Source: Gammaproteobacteria bacterium UBA6173 (lineage in GTDB: Bacteria; Pseudomonadota; Gammaproteobacteria; Pseudomonadales; Pseudohongiellaceae). Taken from it: a stretch of 23,533 nucleotides of DNA. The notes beneath the pieces are model-generated. The model worked only from the letters and a program-made list of their open reading frames with translations, did not search any database and was not told where the DNA came from. Below, piece by piece: positions 15,210-23,025 of the stretch. Position 1 is the stretch's first letter. Each line of letters opens with the position of its first letter. The stretch covers positions 14,148-37,680 of the forward strand of contig DITX01000073.1 in NCBI GenBank assembly GCA_002422225.1, given 5' to 3'. A program made the translations under genes and the position numbers.

Positions 15210-16001
15210 ATGCAAATCAAGGACAAAGTTGTAGTGGTGACAGGTGGGGCCAGTGGCATAGGCAAATCACTTTGTGAACGATTCGCAACTGAGGGCGCAA
15301 AAGCTGTTGTGGTTGCTGACATCAATCAGGAAGGTATTGATGCGGTTGCTGCCGCCATTGCAGGGAAGACACAGACAATGGCGATCAAAACGGATGTCAG
15401 TGTTGAAGAGGATATCAAAGCCTTGGTTGCACAAACCTTGGCTGCCTTTGAGCATATTGACCTGTTTTGCTCCAATGCCGGGATTTTTACAATCGGCGGT
15501 GAAGAGGTGGCTGACGATGCCTGGGATAGAATTTGGGATATTAACGTTAAATCTCATATCTACGCAGCGCGTGCGGTGCTGCCAGCCATGCTCGCACGCG
15601 GTGAAGGTTACCTGTTGAACACGGCCTCAGCGGCGGGCTTGCTGAGTCAGATAGGATCTGCACCTTATGCGGTGACCAAACATGCGGCGGTGGGGTTTGC
15701 TGAATGGTTGTCTATTACCTACGGTAATCGCGGTATCAAGGTGTCAGTCTTGTGTCCGCAAGCAGTTCGCACTCAAATGACAGCCAATACCCGTGGCGGC
15801 GGAGTGGCGGGTGTAGATGGCATGCTCGAACCAGATGCGCTGGCCCAGACCGTGATTGAGACCTTGGCGGAAGAACGATTTTTGTGCCTCCCCCATCCGC
15901 AAGTGCTCACCTATATGCAAAGGAAAACAGCTGATTATGACCGTTGGCTGGCGGGCATGCGGCGCTTGCAGGATCAATACTCGGATCAATACAACAAATG
16001 A
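15210..16001 (+). CDS. Short-chain dehydrogenase/reductase (SDR)
   Basis: NAD(P)-dependent oxidoreductase of the classical SDR family, 263 residues. Visible motifs are the Rossmann glycine loop TGGASGIG (11-18), Asp at the end of the second strand (VVVADIN, D37) which favours NAD over NADP, NAG (89-91), and the catalytic set Ser140 (NTASAAG), Tyr153 and Lys157 (YAVTK). The start at ATG 15210 is set by CCAGGAG at 15195-15201, 8 bases upstream; a GTG at 15201 in frame lies inside that site. Substrate unknown; it is divergent from the TonB-dependent receptor. Confidence 0.92.
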   Translation: MQIKDKVVVVTGGASGIGKSLCERFATEGAKAVVVADINQEGIDAVAAAIAGKTQTMAIKTDVSVEEDIKALVAQTLAAFEHIDLFCSNAGIFTIGGEEVADDAWDRIWDINVKSHIYAARAVLPAMLARGEGYLLNTASAAGLLSQIGSAPYAVTKHAAVGFAEWLSITYGNRGIKVSVLCPQAVRTQMTANTRGGGVAGVDGMLEPDALAQTVIETLAEERFLCLPHPQVLTYMQRKTADYDRWLAGMRRLQDQYSDQYNK

Positions 16002-16033
16002 GCAGATAAGGTTGTTGTCAGCACTGGCAAGAC

Positions 16034-16062
16034 TTGAGCGCCTGGAAATGGTAGGGTATGCG
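16034..16062 (+). promoter_or_regulatory. Candidate promoter of slyD
   Basis: TTGAGC and TATGCG with a 17-base spacer (4 of 6 and 3 of 6 to consensus), ending 42 bases before the slyD ATG. Weak prediction. Confidence 0.2.
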
Positions 16063-16104
16063 GGTTTTTTTATCTGACAGTGTAAACAGCACAGGAATCT
16101 TGTA

Positions 16105-16590
16105 ATGACTTTGATGATTGGCAAGAACTCGGTAGTAGCAATCAACTACACTCTGACTAACGACGCCGGTGAGGTGATGGACTCTTCTGAAGGCGGTGCG
16201 CCGCTGACGTATCTGCACGGTGCGCATAACTTGATCGCGGGCCTGGAGAAGGAGTTGGAAGGCAAAACTGCCGGCGCGAAATTCAAGGCAACAATTGCCC
16301 CAGAAGATGGTTATGGTGAAAGTGATCCTGCCATGATCCAGACGTTGCCACGCGAAATGTTCCGAGGCGTAGACAATATTGAAGTGGGCATGGGTTTTAC
16401 CGCCCAAGGGCCGCAAGGTCAGCAGCACATTGTTGTTACCGCCGTCAGCGGTGATGAAGTGACTGTGGATGGTAACCATCCTATGGCAGGTAAGACTCTG
16501 CACTTCGCGGTGGAAGTGATCAGCGTGCGCGAAGCGACCGCGGAAGAGATCGACCACGGCCACGTGCACGATGGTTCACATCACCACTAA
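16105..16590 (+). CDS. slyD: FKBP-type peptidyl-prolyl isomerase, SlyD-like
   Basis: Cytosolic prolyl isomerase and chaperone. The 161-residue protein has the FKBP half-domain start (VVAINYTLTNDAGEVMDSS), the PLTYLHGAHNLIAGLEKELEGK block, the inserted-in-flap region characteristic of SlyD (VGMGFTAQGPQG...VTVDGNHPMAGKTLHF) and the closing FAVEVISVREAT strand. The C-terminus is histidine-rich (HGHVHDGSHHH), as in metal-binding SlyD that helps nickel-enzyme maturation, though shorter than in E. coli (196 residues). AGGA lies 9 bases before the ATG at 16105. Its stop overlaps the end of the VOC relic on the other strand by 4 bases. Confidence 0.93.
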   Translation: MTLMIGKNSVVAINYTLTNDAGEVMDSSEGGAPLTYLHGAHNLIAGLEKELEGKTAGAKFKATIAPEDGYGESDPAMIQTLPREMFRGVDNIEVGMGFTAQGPQGQQHIVVTAVSGDEVTVDGNHPMAGKTLHFAVEVISVREATAEEIDHGHVHDGSHHH

Positions 16591-16795
16591 TCGTTCTGCA
16601 ACAACTCCAGCCAGTTGCCATCGGGATCCTTCACGATGGCAATGCTTACCCCGGGCCGGATGGCATAGGAATAACGGACTCCAACAGTAAACCCAGAAAG
16701 TCTTTGTAAAAAGCCAGCATGGACCCGGCATCGCGCGTAATGATACCGCGGTCTATGGCCGGCTTCTTAAGGTCTAGGCGTAAATCTGCACTCAT
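16587..16795 (-). pseudogene. VOC/glyoxalase-family relic with internal deletion and frameshift
   Basis: Too short for a normal gene call, but both ends of a VOC domain are readable. The ATG at 16795 gives IDRGIITRDAGSMLAFYKDFLGLLLE, a typical first beta-alpha unit, ending at TAA 16646-16648. Another frame gives the typical ending IRPGVSIAIVKDPDGNWLELLQND with the metal-ligand-type Glu, then TAG at 16587-16589. Intact members have about 130-150 residues; some 47 plus 25 remain, so the middle is missing and the frame has changed. It begins 8 bases after the aldehyde dehydrogenase stop on the same strand, so it was probably that gene's operon partner. It can no longer encode the whole fold. Confidence 0.75.
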
Positions 16796-16803
16796 GGCGC
16801 TAG

Positions 16804-18231
16804 TCACGCGTTATATCCCATGATTGCTTTAACTTCCAGGAAGTCGTGGAAACCTTCTATGCCCCACTCACGGCCATTTCCTGACTGTTTATAACCTCCA
16901 AACGGTGCCGCAAAATCAGGGCCTGCGCCGTTCATGTGAATCATGCCGGTGCGAATTTGCCGCGCGATAGCGCGGGCGTGATCGGGAGCTCCGGACACAT
17001 ACCCAGATAATCCGTAGACCGTATCATTTGCAATTCGAACGGCATCGGCATCATCTTTGTACGCGATGATCGATAACACGGGCCCAAATATTTCTTCACG
17101 CGCAATGGTCATGTCATTGGTGACATTGGCAAACACAGTGGGTCTGACAAAATATCCAGTTTCCAAACCATCGGGTTTTCCGGTTCCGCCTGCGATCAAA
17201 GTGGCGCCTTCGTCGATGCCCGCCTGAATCAGTGACTGGATTTTGTCATATTGCATTTGACTGACTACCGGGCCAAGGCGCGCTGTTTCATCAGCTGGGT
17301 TGCCCGGAACAGCTTTGGCGGCGGTCGCTCGTGCAATTTCGATGGCTTCAGCCATACGTGACTCCGGCACCAGCATGCGAGTTGGCGCGTTGCATGACTG
17401 GCCACAATTGCCAAAACATCCCATCACCCCGCCTTTGACCGCCGAGGTCAGATCAGCAGAGTCCAGAATAATGTTGGCAGATTTGCCGCCCAGTTCCAGG
17501 CAGACCCGCTTGATGGTGTCTGCTGCTGCTTTAGAAACCTCGCGGCCGGCCCGGGTTGAGCCTGTAAAAGACACCATATCTATTTCCGGGTGGGCAGAAA
17601 TAGCTGCGCCGACGCTGGGGCCGTCGCCATTCACCAGATTAAACACGCCCGGCGGAACGCCTGCTTCATGAATGATTTCCGCCAGAATCATGGCGCTGAT
17701 GGGCGCAATTTCGCTGGGCTTTAATACCATGGTGCATCCAGTCGCCAATGCTGGCGCTACTTTGCAGGCAAGCTGATTCAGCGGCCAGTTCCACGGTGTG
17801 ATCATGCCGCAAACACCCACAGGTTCTTTGATGATCTGAGTGGTGCCGCGAGTTTCTTCAAATTCATACGTGGATAGAATTTGTCGGGCAGTCGCAAAAT
17901 GTGCGATCCCTGTGCCTACCTGGGCAGCGCGCGCAAAGCTGATTGGCGCGCCCATTTCCTGGGATATTGCCTGCGCCAGGTCTTCAGCGCGTGATTTAAT
18001 GCCCGCCAGAATTTTATCCAAAATCGCCAGGCGATGCTCACGACTTGTTTGTGACCAGGTAGGGAAGGCGGCGCGTGCGGCTTTGGCCGCGGCATCAACA
18101 TCGTCGGCGGTGCCAAGCGCAATACAAGTAAATGGTTTTTCAGTGGCCGGGTTTATCACGTCCAGCGTGGGGCGATTATCAGGTTTGACCCATTCGCCAT
18201 TGATGTAAAAGGATAAGTAGTCCTTGTTCAT
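16804..18231 (-). CDS. NAD(P)-dependent aldehyde dehydrogenase
   Basis: Oxidises an aldehyde to its acid in the cytosol. 475 residues, normal for the superfamily. Catalytic features are all present: Asn148 in TPWNWP, Glu246 in LELGGKSA, the nucleophile Cys280 in NCGQSCNAPTR, the cofactor-binding FTGSTRAG (222-229) and the C-terminal FGGYKQSGNGREWG block. The N-terminal FYINGEWVKP is the usual opening. Most similar in pattern to general aldehyde dehydrogenases of the AldA/semialdehyde type; the substrate cannot be told from sequence. It shared an operon with the broken VOC gene. The next gene upstream diverges, 242 bases away. Confidence 0.94.
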   Translation of the reverse strand: MNKDYLSFYINGEWVKPDNRPTLDVINPATEKPFTCIALGTADDVDAAAKAARAAFPTWSQTSREHRLAILDKILAGIKSRAEDLAQAISQEMGAPISFARAAQVGTGIAHFATARQILSTYEFEETRGTTQIIKEPVGVCGMITPWNWPLNQLACKVAPALATGCTMVLKPSEIAPISAMILAEIIHEAGVPPGVFNLVNGDGPSVGAAISAHPEIDMVSFTGSTRAGREVSKAAADTIKRVCLELGGKSANIILDSADLTSAVKGGVMGCFGNCGQSCNAPTRMLVPESRMAEAIEIARATAAKAVPGNPADETARLGPVVSQMQYDKIQSLIQAGIDEGATLIAGGTGKPDGLETGYFVRPTVFANVTNDMTIAREEIFGPVLSIIAYKDDADAVRIANDTVYGLSGYVSGAPDHARAIARQIRTGMIHMNGAGPDFAAPFGGYKQSGNGREWGIEGFHDFLEVKAIMGYNA

Positions 18232-18367
18232 ATATTCCCCCCTGTTTTATTGATCTGAAAAAAATCTAAGTAGAACAGGTGATCGATTATCAGCGAATTT
18301 GACTTCCAGTCAACTGGATCGTCAGTTCGAAACCTGCAAACGAAAATTAAATGATCTTGCCGGCCAC

Positions 18368-18408
18368 ACACAGGCAGGCGTTGCCTGCGTGTTTACATGG
18401 CGTATACT
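18368..18408 (+). promoter_or_regulatory. Hairpin overlapping a candidate promoter of the TPR-like gene
   Basis: GCAGGC-GTT-GCCTGC (18374-18388) forms a 6-bp stem with a 3-base loop, extended by ACAC/GTGT beyond a 2-base bulge. TTGCCT (18381-18386) and TATACT (18403-18408), 16 bases apart, make a plausible -35/-10 pair whose -35 lies inside the stem, so the repeat could be an operator. It is not followed by a T-run, so a terminator is less likely. The rest of the 242-base gap shows nothing recognisable. Confidence 0.33.
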
Positions 18409-18473
18409 GAATTCCATGAAAGCTGGGTTGGTACTGTGCGGTCTTGATGATACACAGTCAGAGGAAAGTGGTC

Positions 18474-19517
18474 ATGGGCTTGTCTTTACTTCGAATTTTT
18501 CTGCTTTTGATGATGTTGTCGCCTGCCGTGGCACAACAGGCCGACGAACAGGTGAATGATGAGGAGCTGGCGCAAAACGAGTCGATGGTAGATGAAGCCA
18601 GAGCTGCAGAAGTGCAGCTGCTGCGCGACAGCGCCAACCATTTGCAAGCCCGATTGGCAGAATTGGCTGATCAGGCAGGTTTTTACGATGTGTCACTGGT
18701 TGAAGTGCAGCTTGATCTCGGACGAGTCTACCTTGAGCTTGAAGAGTTTATTTTGGCAGAGGATATGCTGACCCAGGCATTGCAATTGCTCCGTATTAAT
18801 AGCGGTCTTTATGATGCTCGGCAAATTGACGTCCTTGAACAACTGGTGAATGCGTATAAATTCCAGTCTGATTGGAAAAAGGTGGACGACTATCAACACT
18901 TGGTTTTCTCCTTGCAGCAGCGACACTTTAAACCGGAGTCGCCTGAGTATGCTGATGCCGTGCTGAAGATGGGTGAGTGGCGAATATTGGCATCCAGGGC
19001 CAATATTACCGGTCGAACCGGGACATATCAGTCGGTGCAGGCGCTGGACGATATCAAGGACATCTATACACAGGCGATTGTGCACGCACAGGATCGAGGT
19101 GATGTGCCAAGATTGTGGCAATTGACTTACGCCGGTGCGCTGCTGGATGTTGAAATGGCACGCCATCTGCTGAACACTGATATGAACGATATGATGATCG
19201 CTGCGCCGAGGTATTTGACACAAACTGTCTGCAGAACTGTTGCTGGTGCAAATGGCACTGCTCAGCGCGTTTGCTGGCAAGAAACTGTCAATAACCCAGA
19301 CTACTACTCCCAATTGAATAGTCAGCGGCGGACGCAGCTTGAGCGTGCACGGTTGAGTCTGCAACGAGCAGAGCGCGAGTTGAATGATTTGTTGGCAGCA
19401 AACCCTGCGTTTGCCAGTGAGCAAGCGGATCAAACCATGGAAAATCTTCAGGTATTAAGCAAGGTCAGCGATGAGCTGATGCGTGAGTCACGACGTACAA
19501 CGTTTCAGGCATGGTAA
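18474..19517 (+). CDS. Exported TPR-like helical protein, function unknown
   Basis: 347-residue protein with a Sec signal peptide (1-20, cut after AVA). The mature part is almost all helical; the segment at about residues 73-150 has the A/L/Y pattern of two to three degenerate tetratricopeptide repeats, and the C-terminal 60 residues look like a coiled coil. Its only two cysteines (C253, C267) flank a Gly-rich loop and could form a disulfide, as expected in the periplasm. ATG 18474 is chosen over the in-frame ATG at 18444 because AGAGGA (18460-18465) is well spaced and the signal peptide begins there. The exported peroxiredoxin follows 56 bases later, so the two may be co-transcribed. No family name can be given. 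Confidence 0.75.
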   Translation: MGLSLLRIFLLLMMLSPAVAQQADEQVNDEELAQNESMVDEARAAEVQLLRDSANHLQARLAELADQAGFYDVSLVEVQLDLGRVYLELEEFILAEDMLTQALQLLRINSGLYDARQIDVLEQLVNAYKFQSDWKKVDDYQHLVFSLQQRHFKPESPEYADAVLKMGEWRILASRANITGRTGTYQSVQALDDIKDIYTQAIVHAQDRGDVPRLWQLTYAGALLDVEMARHLLNTDMNDMMIAAPRYLTQTVCRTVAGANGTAQRVCWQETVNNPDYYSQLNSQRRTQLERARLSLQRAERELNDLLAANPAFASEQADQTMENLQVLSKVSDELMRESRRTTFQAW

Positions 19518-19573
19518 GAGCTACGGCCGTTATAAAGAGCTTCACTTATCACATTCAACACTCAGGAGTTTTT

Positions 19574-20140
19574 ATGTTTAAACAATTGAAAAAAATCGCT
19601 TCACGTACAGCCGCTGCTGCTCTGCTCTCAATGACCGCAATGATATTGCCATCCCTGAGTTCTGCGCTTGAGGTTGGAGATAAAGCGCCTGATTTCACCC
19701 TGCAGGCATCCAATGGACAAACGTATTCCCTGGCAGATTTTGTGGGGAAACAGCCTGTTGTGTTGGCATTCTTTCCAGCCGCATTTACAGGCGGCTGCAC
19801 TATTCAGTGCAAAGCTATCCGTGATAGTAGCGACGAAATTAAAAGTTACGATGTTGCTTATTTCATGGCAAGCGTTGATACCGTCGAGAAAAATACGGAG
19901 TTTGCAAAAGAATACGAACTGGATTTTCCGGTCTTGGCGGATCCTGAAAAAACGATGACACAGGCATTTGGTGTGTTGAGTGAGCGTGGGTTTGCAAATC
20001 GATGGACATACTATATTGATACGCAAGGTATTGTTGTGAAAATCGATAAATCGACCAACCCTTCATCTGCAGGTAAGGACCTCGCGGACAGTATGGCTGC
20101 ATTGGGGTTCCCTCGCGTTATGCAATCAGCAGGTTTGTAA
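19574..20140 (+). CDS. Exported peroxiredoxin, Bcp/PrxQ-like
   Basis: 188-residue thioredoxin-fold peroxidase with a signal peptide (1-31, cut near SSA-LEV), so it acts in the periplasm. The opening VGDKAPDFTLQASNG and the active-site block FFPAAFTGGCTIQCKAIRD are those of the AhpC/TSA family. The peroxidatic Cys is residue 75. A second Cys sits four positions later (C79, CxxxC), one residue nearer than the CxxxxC of typical PrxQ; whether it can resolve is unclear. No further Cys is present. ATG 19574 is fixed by AGGAG at 19564-19568; an in-frame ATG at 19511 would overlap the preceding gene and spoil the signal peptide. Follows the TPR-like gene. Confidence 0.9.
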   Translation: MFKQLKKIASRTAAAALLSMTAMILPSLSSALEVGDKAPDFTLQASNGQTYSLADFVGKQPVVLAFFPAAFTGGCTIQCKAIRDSSDEIKSYDVAYFMASVDTVEKNTEFAKEYELDFPVLADPEKTMTQAFGVLSERGFANRWTYYIDTQGIVVKIDKSTNPSSAGKDLADSMAALGFPRVMQSAGL

Positions 20141-20192
20141 AAAAATCTGGCTACAAAACTGATCGGTAGTTTGTGGCTCGAATATGATACTT

Positions 20193-20226
20193 GTGGGCAT
20201 TGTTGTGATGCCCACTTTGTTGTCTT
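20193..20226 (+). terminator. Rho-independent terminator-like hairpin
   Basis: GTGGGCAT (20193-20200) and ATGCCCAC (20208-20215) pair perfectly over 8 bp with a 7-base loop, followed by a T-rich tail (TTTGTTGTCTT). It lies 53 bases after the peroxiredoxin stop and before the next start at 20265, where a terminator is expected. The tail is not a pure T-run, so strength is uncertain. Confidence 0.55.
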
Positions 20227-20264
20227 GCTCCGGTTAACAACCCTGTGCCAGAATACTTAGCACT

Positions 20265-21110
20265 ATGGCTCATAAAACTCTTGCGATTATTGCTGCGTTG
20301 TCCTTGGTCGGGATTCTTTTTCTGGTATATCTGGCGATGACTTTTGAGCCGCCAGAGGCTACTAGGACCGTGACCATTGATACTCCTGTTCCTCGACCTG
20401 TCGAACGCGTCATGCCAGCTGCACAGCCAGCTATGGCTGATCCTACTCCCACTGCGCCTGCAACTGAGTTAGTCACTATTCCTGTTGAGTCGGAGCCTGA
20501 GCTGGAAGAGCCTTCCGAACCCTTGCCGTCGCTGAATAACAGTGATCCGTTTGTACTTGCCAGACTGGCTAGTATGGAAATGGGGGCCAGTCTTCTGCGT
20601 GTGTTGGCGCCTGAAGATCTTATTCGCAAATTTGTGGTGTTTGTCAGCAATGTGGCCGAGGGCGAGTTGCCGCAGCTGGAGTACCCAGTCCGACGTCTTG
20701 GTTCTGAGTTTGTGGTCAGAGAAATCGATACCAATCTTTTCGAAATGTCGACCGCAACTCATCAGCGCTTTAATTCTTTGATAGACACCTTGGTTGCACT
20801 TGATCCTCAACAAGGCGTAAGCATTTACAGAGCTTTGCGCCCGCTATTTCAGGAAGCATATGCCGAGATCGGATACCAAGGTAGTTTTGATGCGGTGTTG
20901 ATACAGGCAATTGACCAAATCATGAATGCGCCCCAGGAATCGGGTCCCTTCCAGTTGATTAAGCCTTCAGTCATGTACTTGTATGCGGAAAGTCGTATAG
21001 AAGATCTGACCCCGGTACAAAAACAATTGTTACGTCTGGGGCCAGACAATACGGCTAAACTTCAGGCTATCCTGCCTGCCTACCGGGAGCGATTGCAGGC
21101 TGGACGTTAA
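20265..21110 (+). CDS. DUF3014 family membrane-anchored protein
   Basis: Uncharacterised 281-residue protein. One N-terminal membrane helix (about 6-27) is followed by a Pro/Thr/Glu-rich linker to about residue 88 and then a DUF3014 domain. Family marks include the opening LPSLNNSDPFV, the ED-LIRKFVVFVSNVAEGELP block, the R-x-L-x-P-L-F-Q-E-A-Y-A-E-I-G-Y block and the closing K-Q-L-L-R-L-G-P-D-N. The uncleaved anchor suggests the domain is held in the periplasm. No ribosome-binding site is obvious before ATG 20265. It ends one base before recQ, so the two are surely co-transcribed; a functional link is not known. Confidence 0.85.
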   Translation: MAHKTLAIIAALSLVGILFLVYLAMTFEPPEATRTVTIDTPVPRPVERVMPAAQPAMADPTPTAPATELVTIPVESEPELEEPSEPLPSLNNSDPFVLARLASMEMGASLLRVLAPEDLIRKFVVFVSNVAEGELPQLEYPVRRLGSEFVVREIDTNLFEMSTATHQRFNSLIDTLVALDPQQGVSIYRALRPLFQEAYAEIGYQGSFDAVLIQAIDQIMNAPQESGPFQLIKPSVMYLYAESRIEDLTPVQKQLLRLGPDNTAKLQAILPAYRERLQAGR

Positions 21111-21111
21111 G

Positions 21112-22962
21112 ATGGAGCAAGAAGTTTCTGTTGCGCGTGCGCAACAACTACTTGGGCCTGCACTCAACATTCTCAGGACAGTGTTTGGCTACGAAGATTT
21201 TCGTGGGTCCCAGGCAGATATCATTCTTGAGCTGATACAAGGCCGCAGTGCCTTGGTTCTGATGCCTACCGGTGGTGGCAAATCCCTTTGTTATCAAATC
21301 CCATCCTTGTTAAGACCCGGTGTGGGCATTGTCATTTCGCCGCTGATTGCCCTGATGCAGGATCAGGTAGATGCATTACGTGCAGCGGGCGTCCGAGCGG
21401 GTTTTATCAATTCGTCACTGAGTAACGACGATTATCAATCTGTAATGCGCTCGCTCAGACGTGGTGAATTGGATTTGTTGTATCTTGCACCTGAGCGTTT
21501 AAACCAAGCAGCTACTCTCGAGTTATTAGCAGGTTTACAAATAGCGCTGTTTGCCATTGATGAGGCTCATTGTGTCTCTCAGTGGGGACATGACTTTCGA
21601 GCAGATTATCTCTTGCTCAGCATATTGCACCAGCGCTTCCCCACTATTCCCCGCATTGCATTGACTGCCACAGCCGACGCCGCCACACGTGAAGAAATTA
21701 TCAATCGTTTGGAGTTGCAGGATGCCCGGCATTTTGTAACAGGTTTTGATCGACCCAATATCCAGTATCGAATCACTCAAAAACGAAATCCCCGTCAACA
21801 GTTGCTGGAGTTTTTGCGTCGCGAACACAGTGGGGATGCGGGTATCATTTACTGTCTGTCGCGCAAAAAAACAGAAGAGACAGCGTTTTGGCTTGAACAG
21901 CAGGGTTTCACGGCATTGCCATACCATGCGGGGCTGAGTTCAGCCGACAGATTACGCCATCAGCAACGGTTTCTGCGTGAAGACGGCGTAATTGTTGTCG
22001 CCACCATTGCATTTGGTATGGGTATCGATAAACCCGACGTGCGGTTTATCGTGCATCTGGATCTGCCTAAAAGTATCGAGTCCTACTATCAGGAAACCGG
22101 GCGCGCAGGTCGCGATGGGGAACCTGCTACTGCGTGGATGGTGTACGGTCTGCAGGATGTCATCAAACTGCGCCAGATGATGGACGAGTCGCAAGGTAAT
22201 GAGCAGTTCAAACGTCTCGAACGAATCCGTCTGGATGCCATGCTCGGGCTGTGCGAAATTACCAGCTGTCGTAGGCAGTCTTTGCGACAGTATTTTGGGG
22301 AGGAAGCGCCGGATCGTTGCGACAATTGCGATGCTTGCCTTAACCCTGCACCAACCTGGGACGGCACAGTGGCTGTCCAAAAGGCACTGTCTTGTGTTTA
22401 TCGAACTGGCCAGCGCTTTGGCGTTGCCTACTTGATAGAAGTGCTTTCCGGTTTGGAGAGTGAGCGAGTTTTACAAAACGGACACCACAATCTCAGCACA
22501 TTTGGCATAGGCAGAGAACTAGACAAGTCGCAATGGCAGTCGGTTTTCAGGCAGTTGGTAGCAAGAGGATTCCTGGGAGTTGATCACAATAGTTTTGGTG
22601 GCCTGTATTTGACGGCGCGCGCCCGCCCGGTATTAAGGGGTGAAGAGACGATGCGCTTGCGTGAGGATGTACAAGAGATAACCGCCAAGGGTACCCGTCA
22701 ACGCAATACAGACGCGGGTATGCTGCCAGAAGATCGACGTTTGTTTGAGGCGCTGCGTCTGTGTCGTAAACATCTGGCAGAGCAATTTGACGTGCCGCCA
22801 TATGTGATATTCCATGATGCAACACTGCTCGATATGGTGCATCTAAGACCATTAAATGCGCAACAATTGTTGTCTGTAAACGGTGTAGGTCAGGGGAAGT
22901 TGGCCAAATACGGTGATGCATTTTTGCGCATAATCAATGAGCACGAACTTGATCTGGGTTAG
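21112..22962 (+). CDS. recQ: ATP-dependent DNA helicase RecQ
   Basis: 3'-5' DNA helicase of the RecF recombination and repair pathway. The 616-residue protein has the complete architecture: helicase lobe 1 with FRGSQ (Q-motif region), Walker A MPTGGGKS (51-58) and DEAH (150-153) followed by the aromatic-rich loop CVSQWGHDFR; lobe 2 with the ATIAFGMGIDKPDV and QETGRAGRDG motifs; the zinc site (C386, C403, C406, C409); a winged-helix domain at about 415-520; and a C-terminal HRDC domain at about 535-610. Length matches E. coli RecQ (609). The ATG is one base after the DUF3014 stop with no strong site of its own, so translation is probably coupled. Confidence 0.97.
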   Translation: MEQEVSVARAQQLLGPALNILRTVFGYEDFRGSQADIILELIQGRSALVLMPTGGGKSLCYQIPSLLRPGVGIVISPLIALMQDQVDALRAAGVRAGFINSSLSNDDYQSVMRSLRRGELDLLYLAPERLNQAATLELLAGLQIALFAIDEAHCVSQWGHDFRADYLLLSILHQRFPTIPRIALTATADAATREEIINRLELQDARHFVTGFDRPNIQYRITQKRNPRQQLLEFLRREHSGDAGIIYCLSRKKTEETAFWLEQQGFTALPYHAGLSSADRLRHQQRFLREDGVIVVATIAFGMGIDKPDVRFIVHLDLPKSIESYYQETGRAGRDGEPATAWMVYGLQDVIKLRQMMDESQGNEQFKRLERIRLDAMLGLCEITSCRRQSLRQYFGEEAPDRCDNCDACLNPAPTWDGTVAVQKALSCVYRTGQRFGVAYLIEVLSGLESERVLQNGHHNLSTFGIGRELDKSQWQSVFRQLVARGFLGVDHNSFGGLYLTARARPVLRGEETMRLREDVQEITAKGTRQRNTDAGMLPEDRRLFEALRLCRKHLAEQFDVPPYVIFHDATLLDMVHLRPLNAQQLLSVNGVGQGKLAKYGDAFLRIINEHELDLG

Positions 22963-23025
22963 AATGCGCGCGTTTTGGCCAGCGCCGGTTTTACGTTCCG
23001 GTGAGCAGATTGGAGTATCTTATTG

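Noticed and set aside
16040..16080. Run of seven T after a G-rich stretch following the dehydrogenase gene, as a terminator
   Set aside because: No stable stem could be found just before the T-run; only 3-4 bp pairings with gaps.
18693..19433. 246-codon minus-strand frame opposite the TPR-like gene
   Set aside because: Composition is unlike a real protein and the plus-strand gene has a signal peptide, good start and TPR pattern.
22970..23006. Hairpin between recQ and trhO (CGCCGG...CCGGTG)
   Set aside because: Only 6 bp with one wobble pair, a 9-base loop and no T-run after it, so not a credible terminator.
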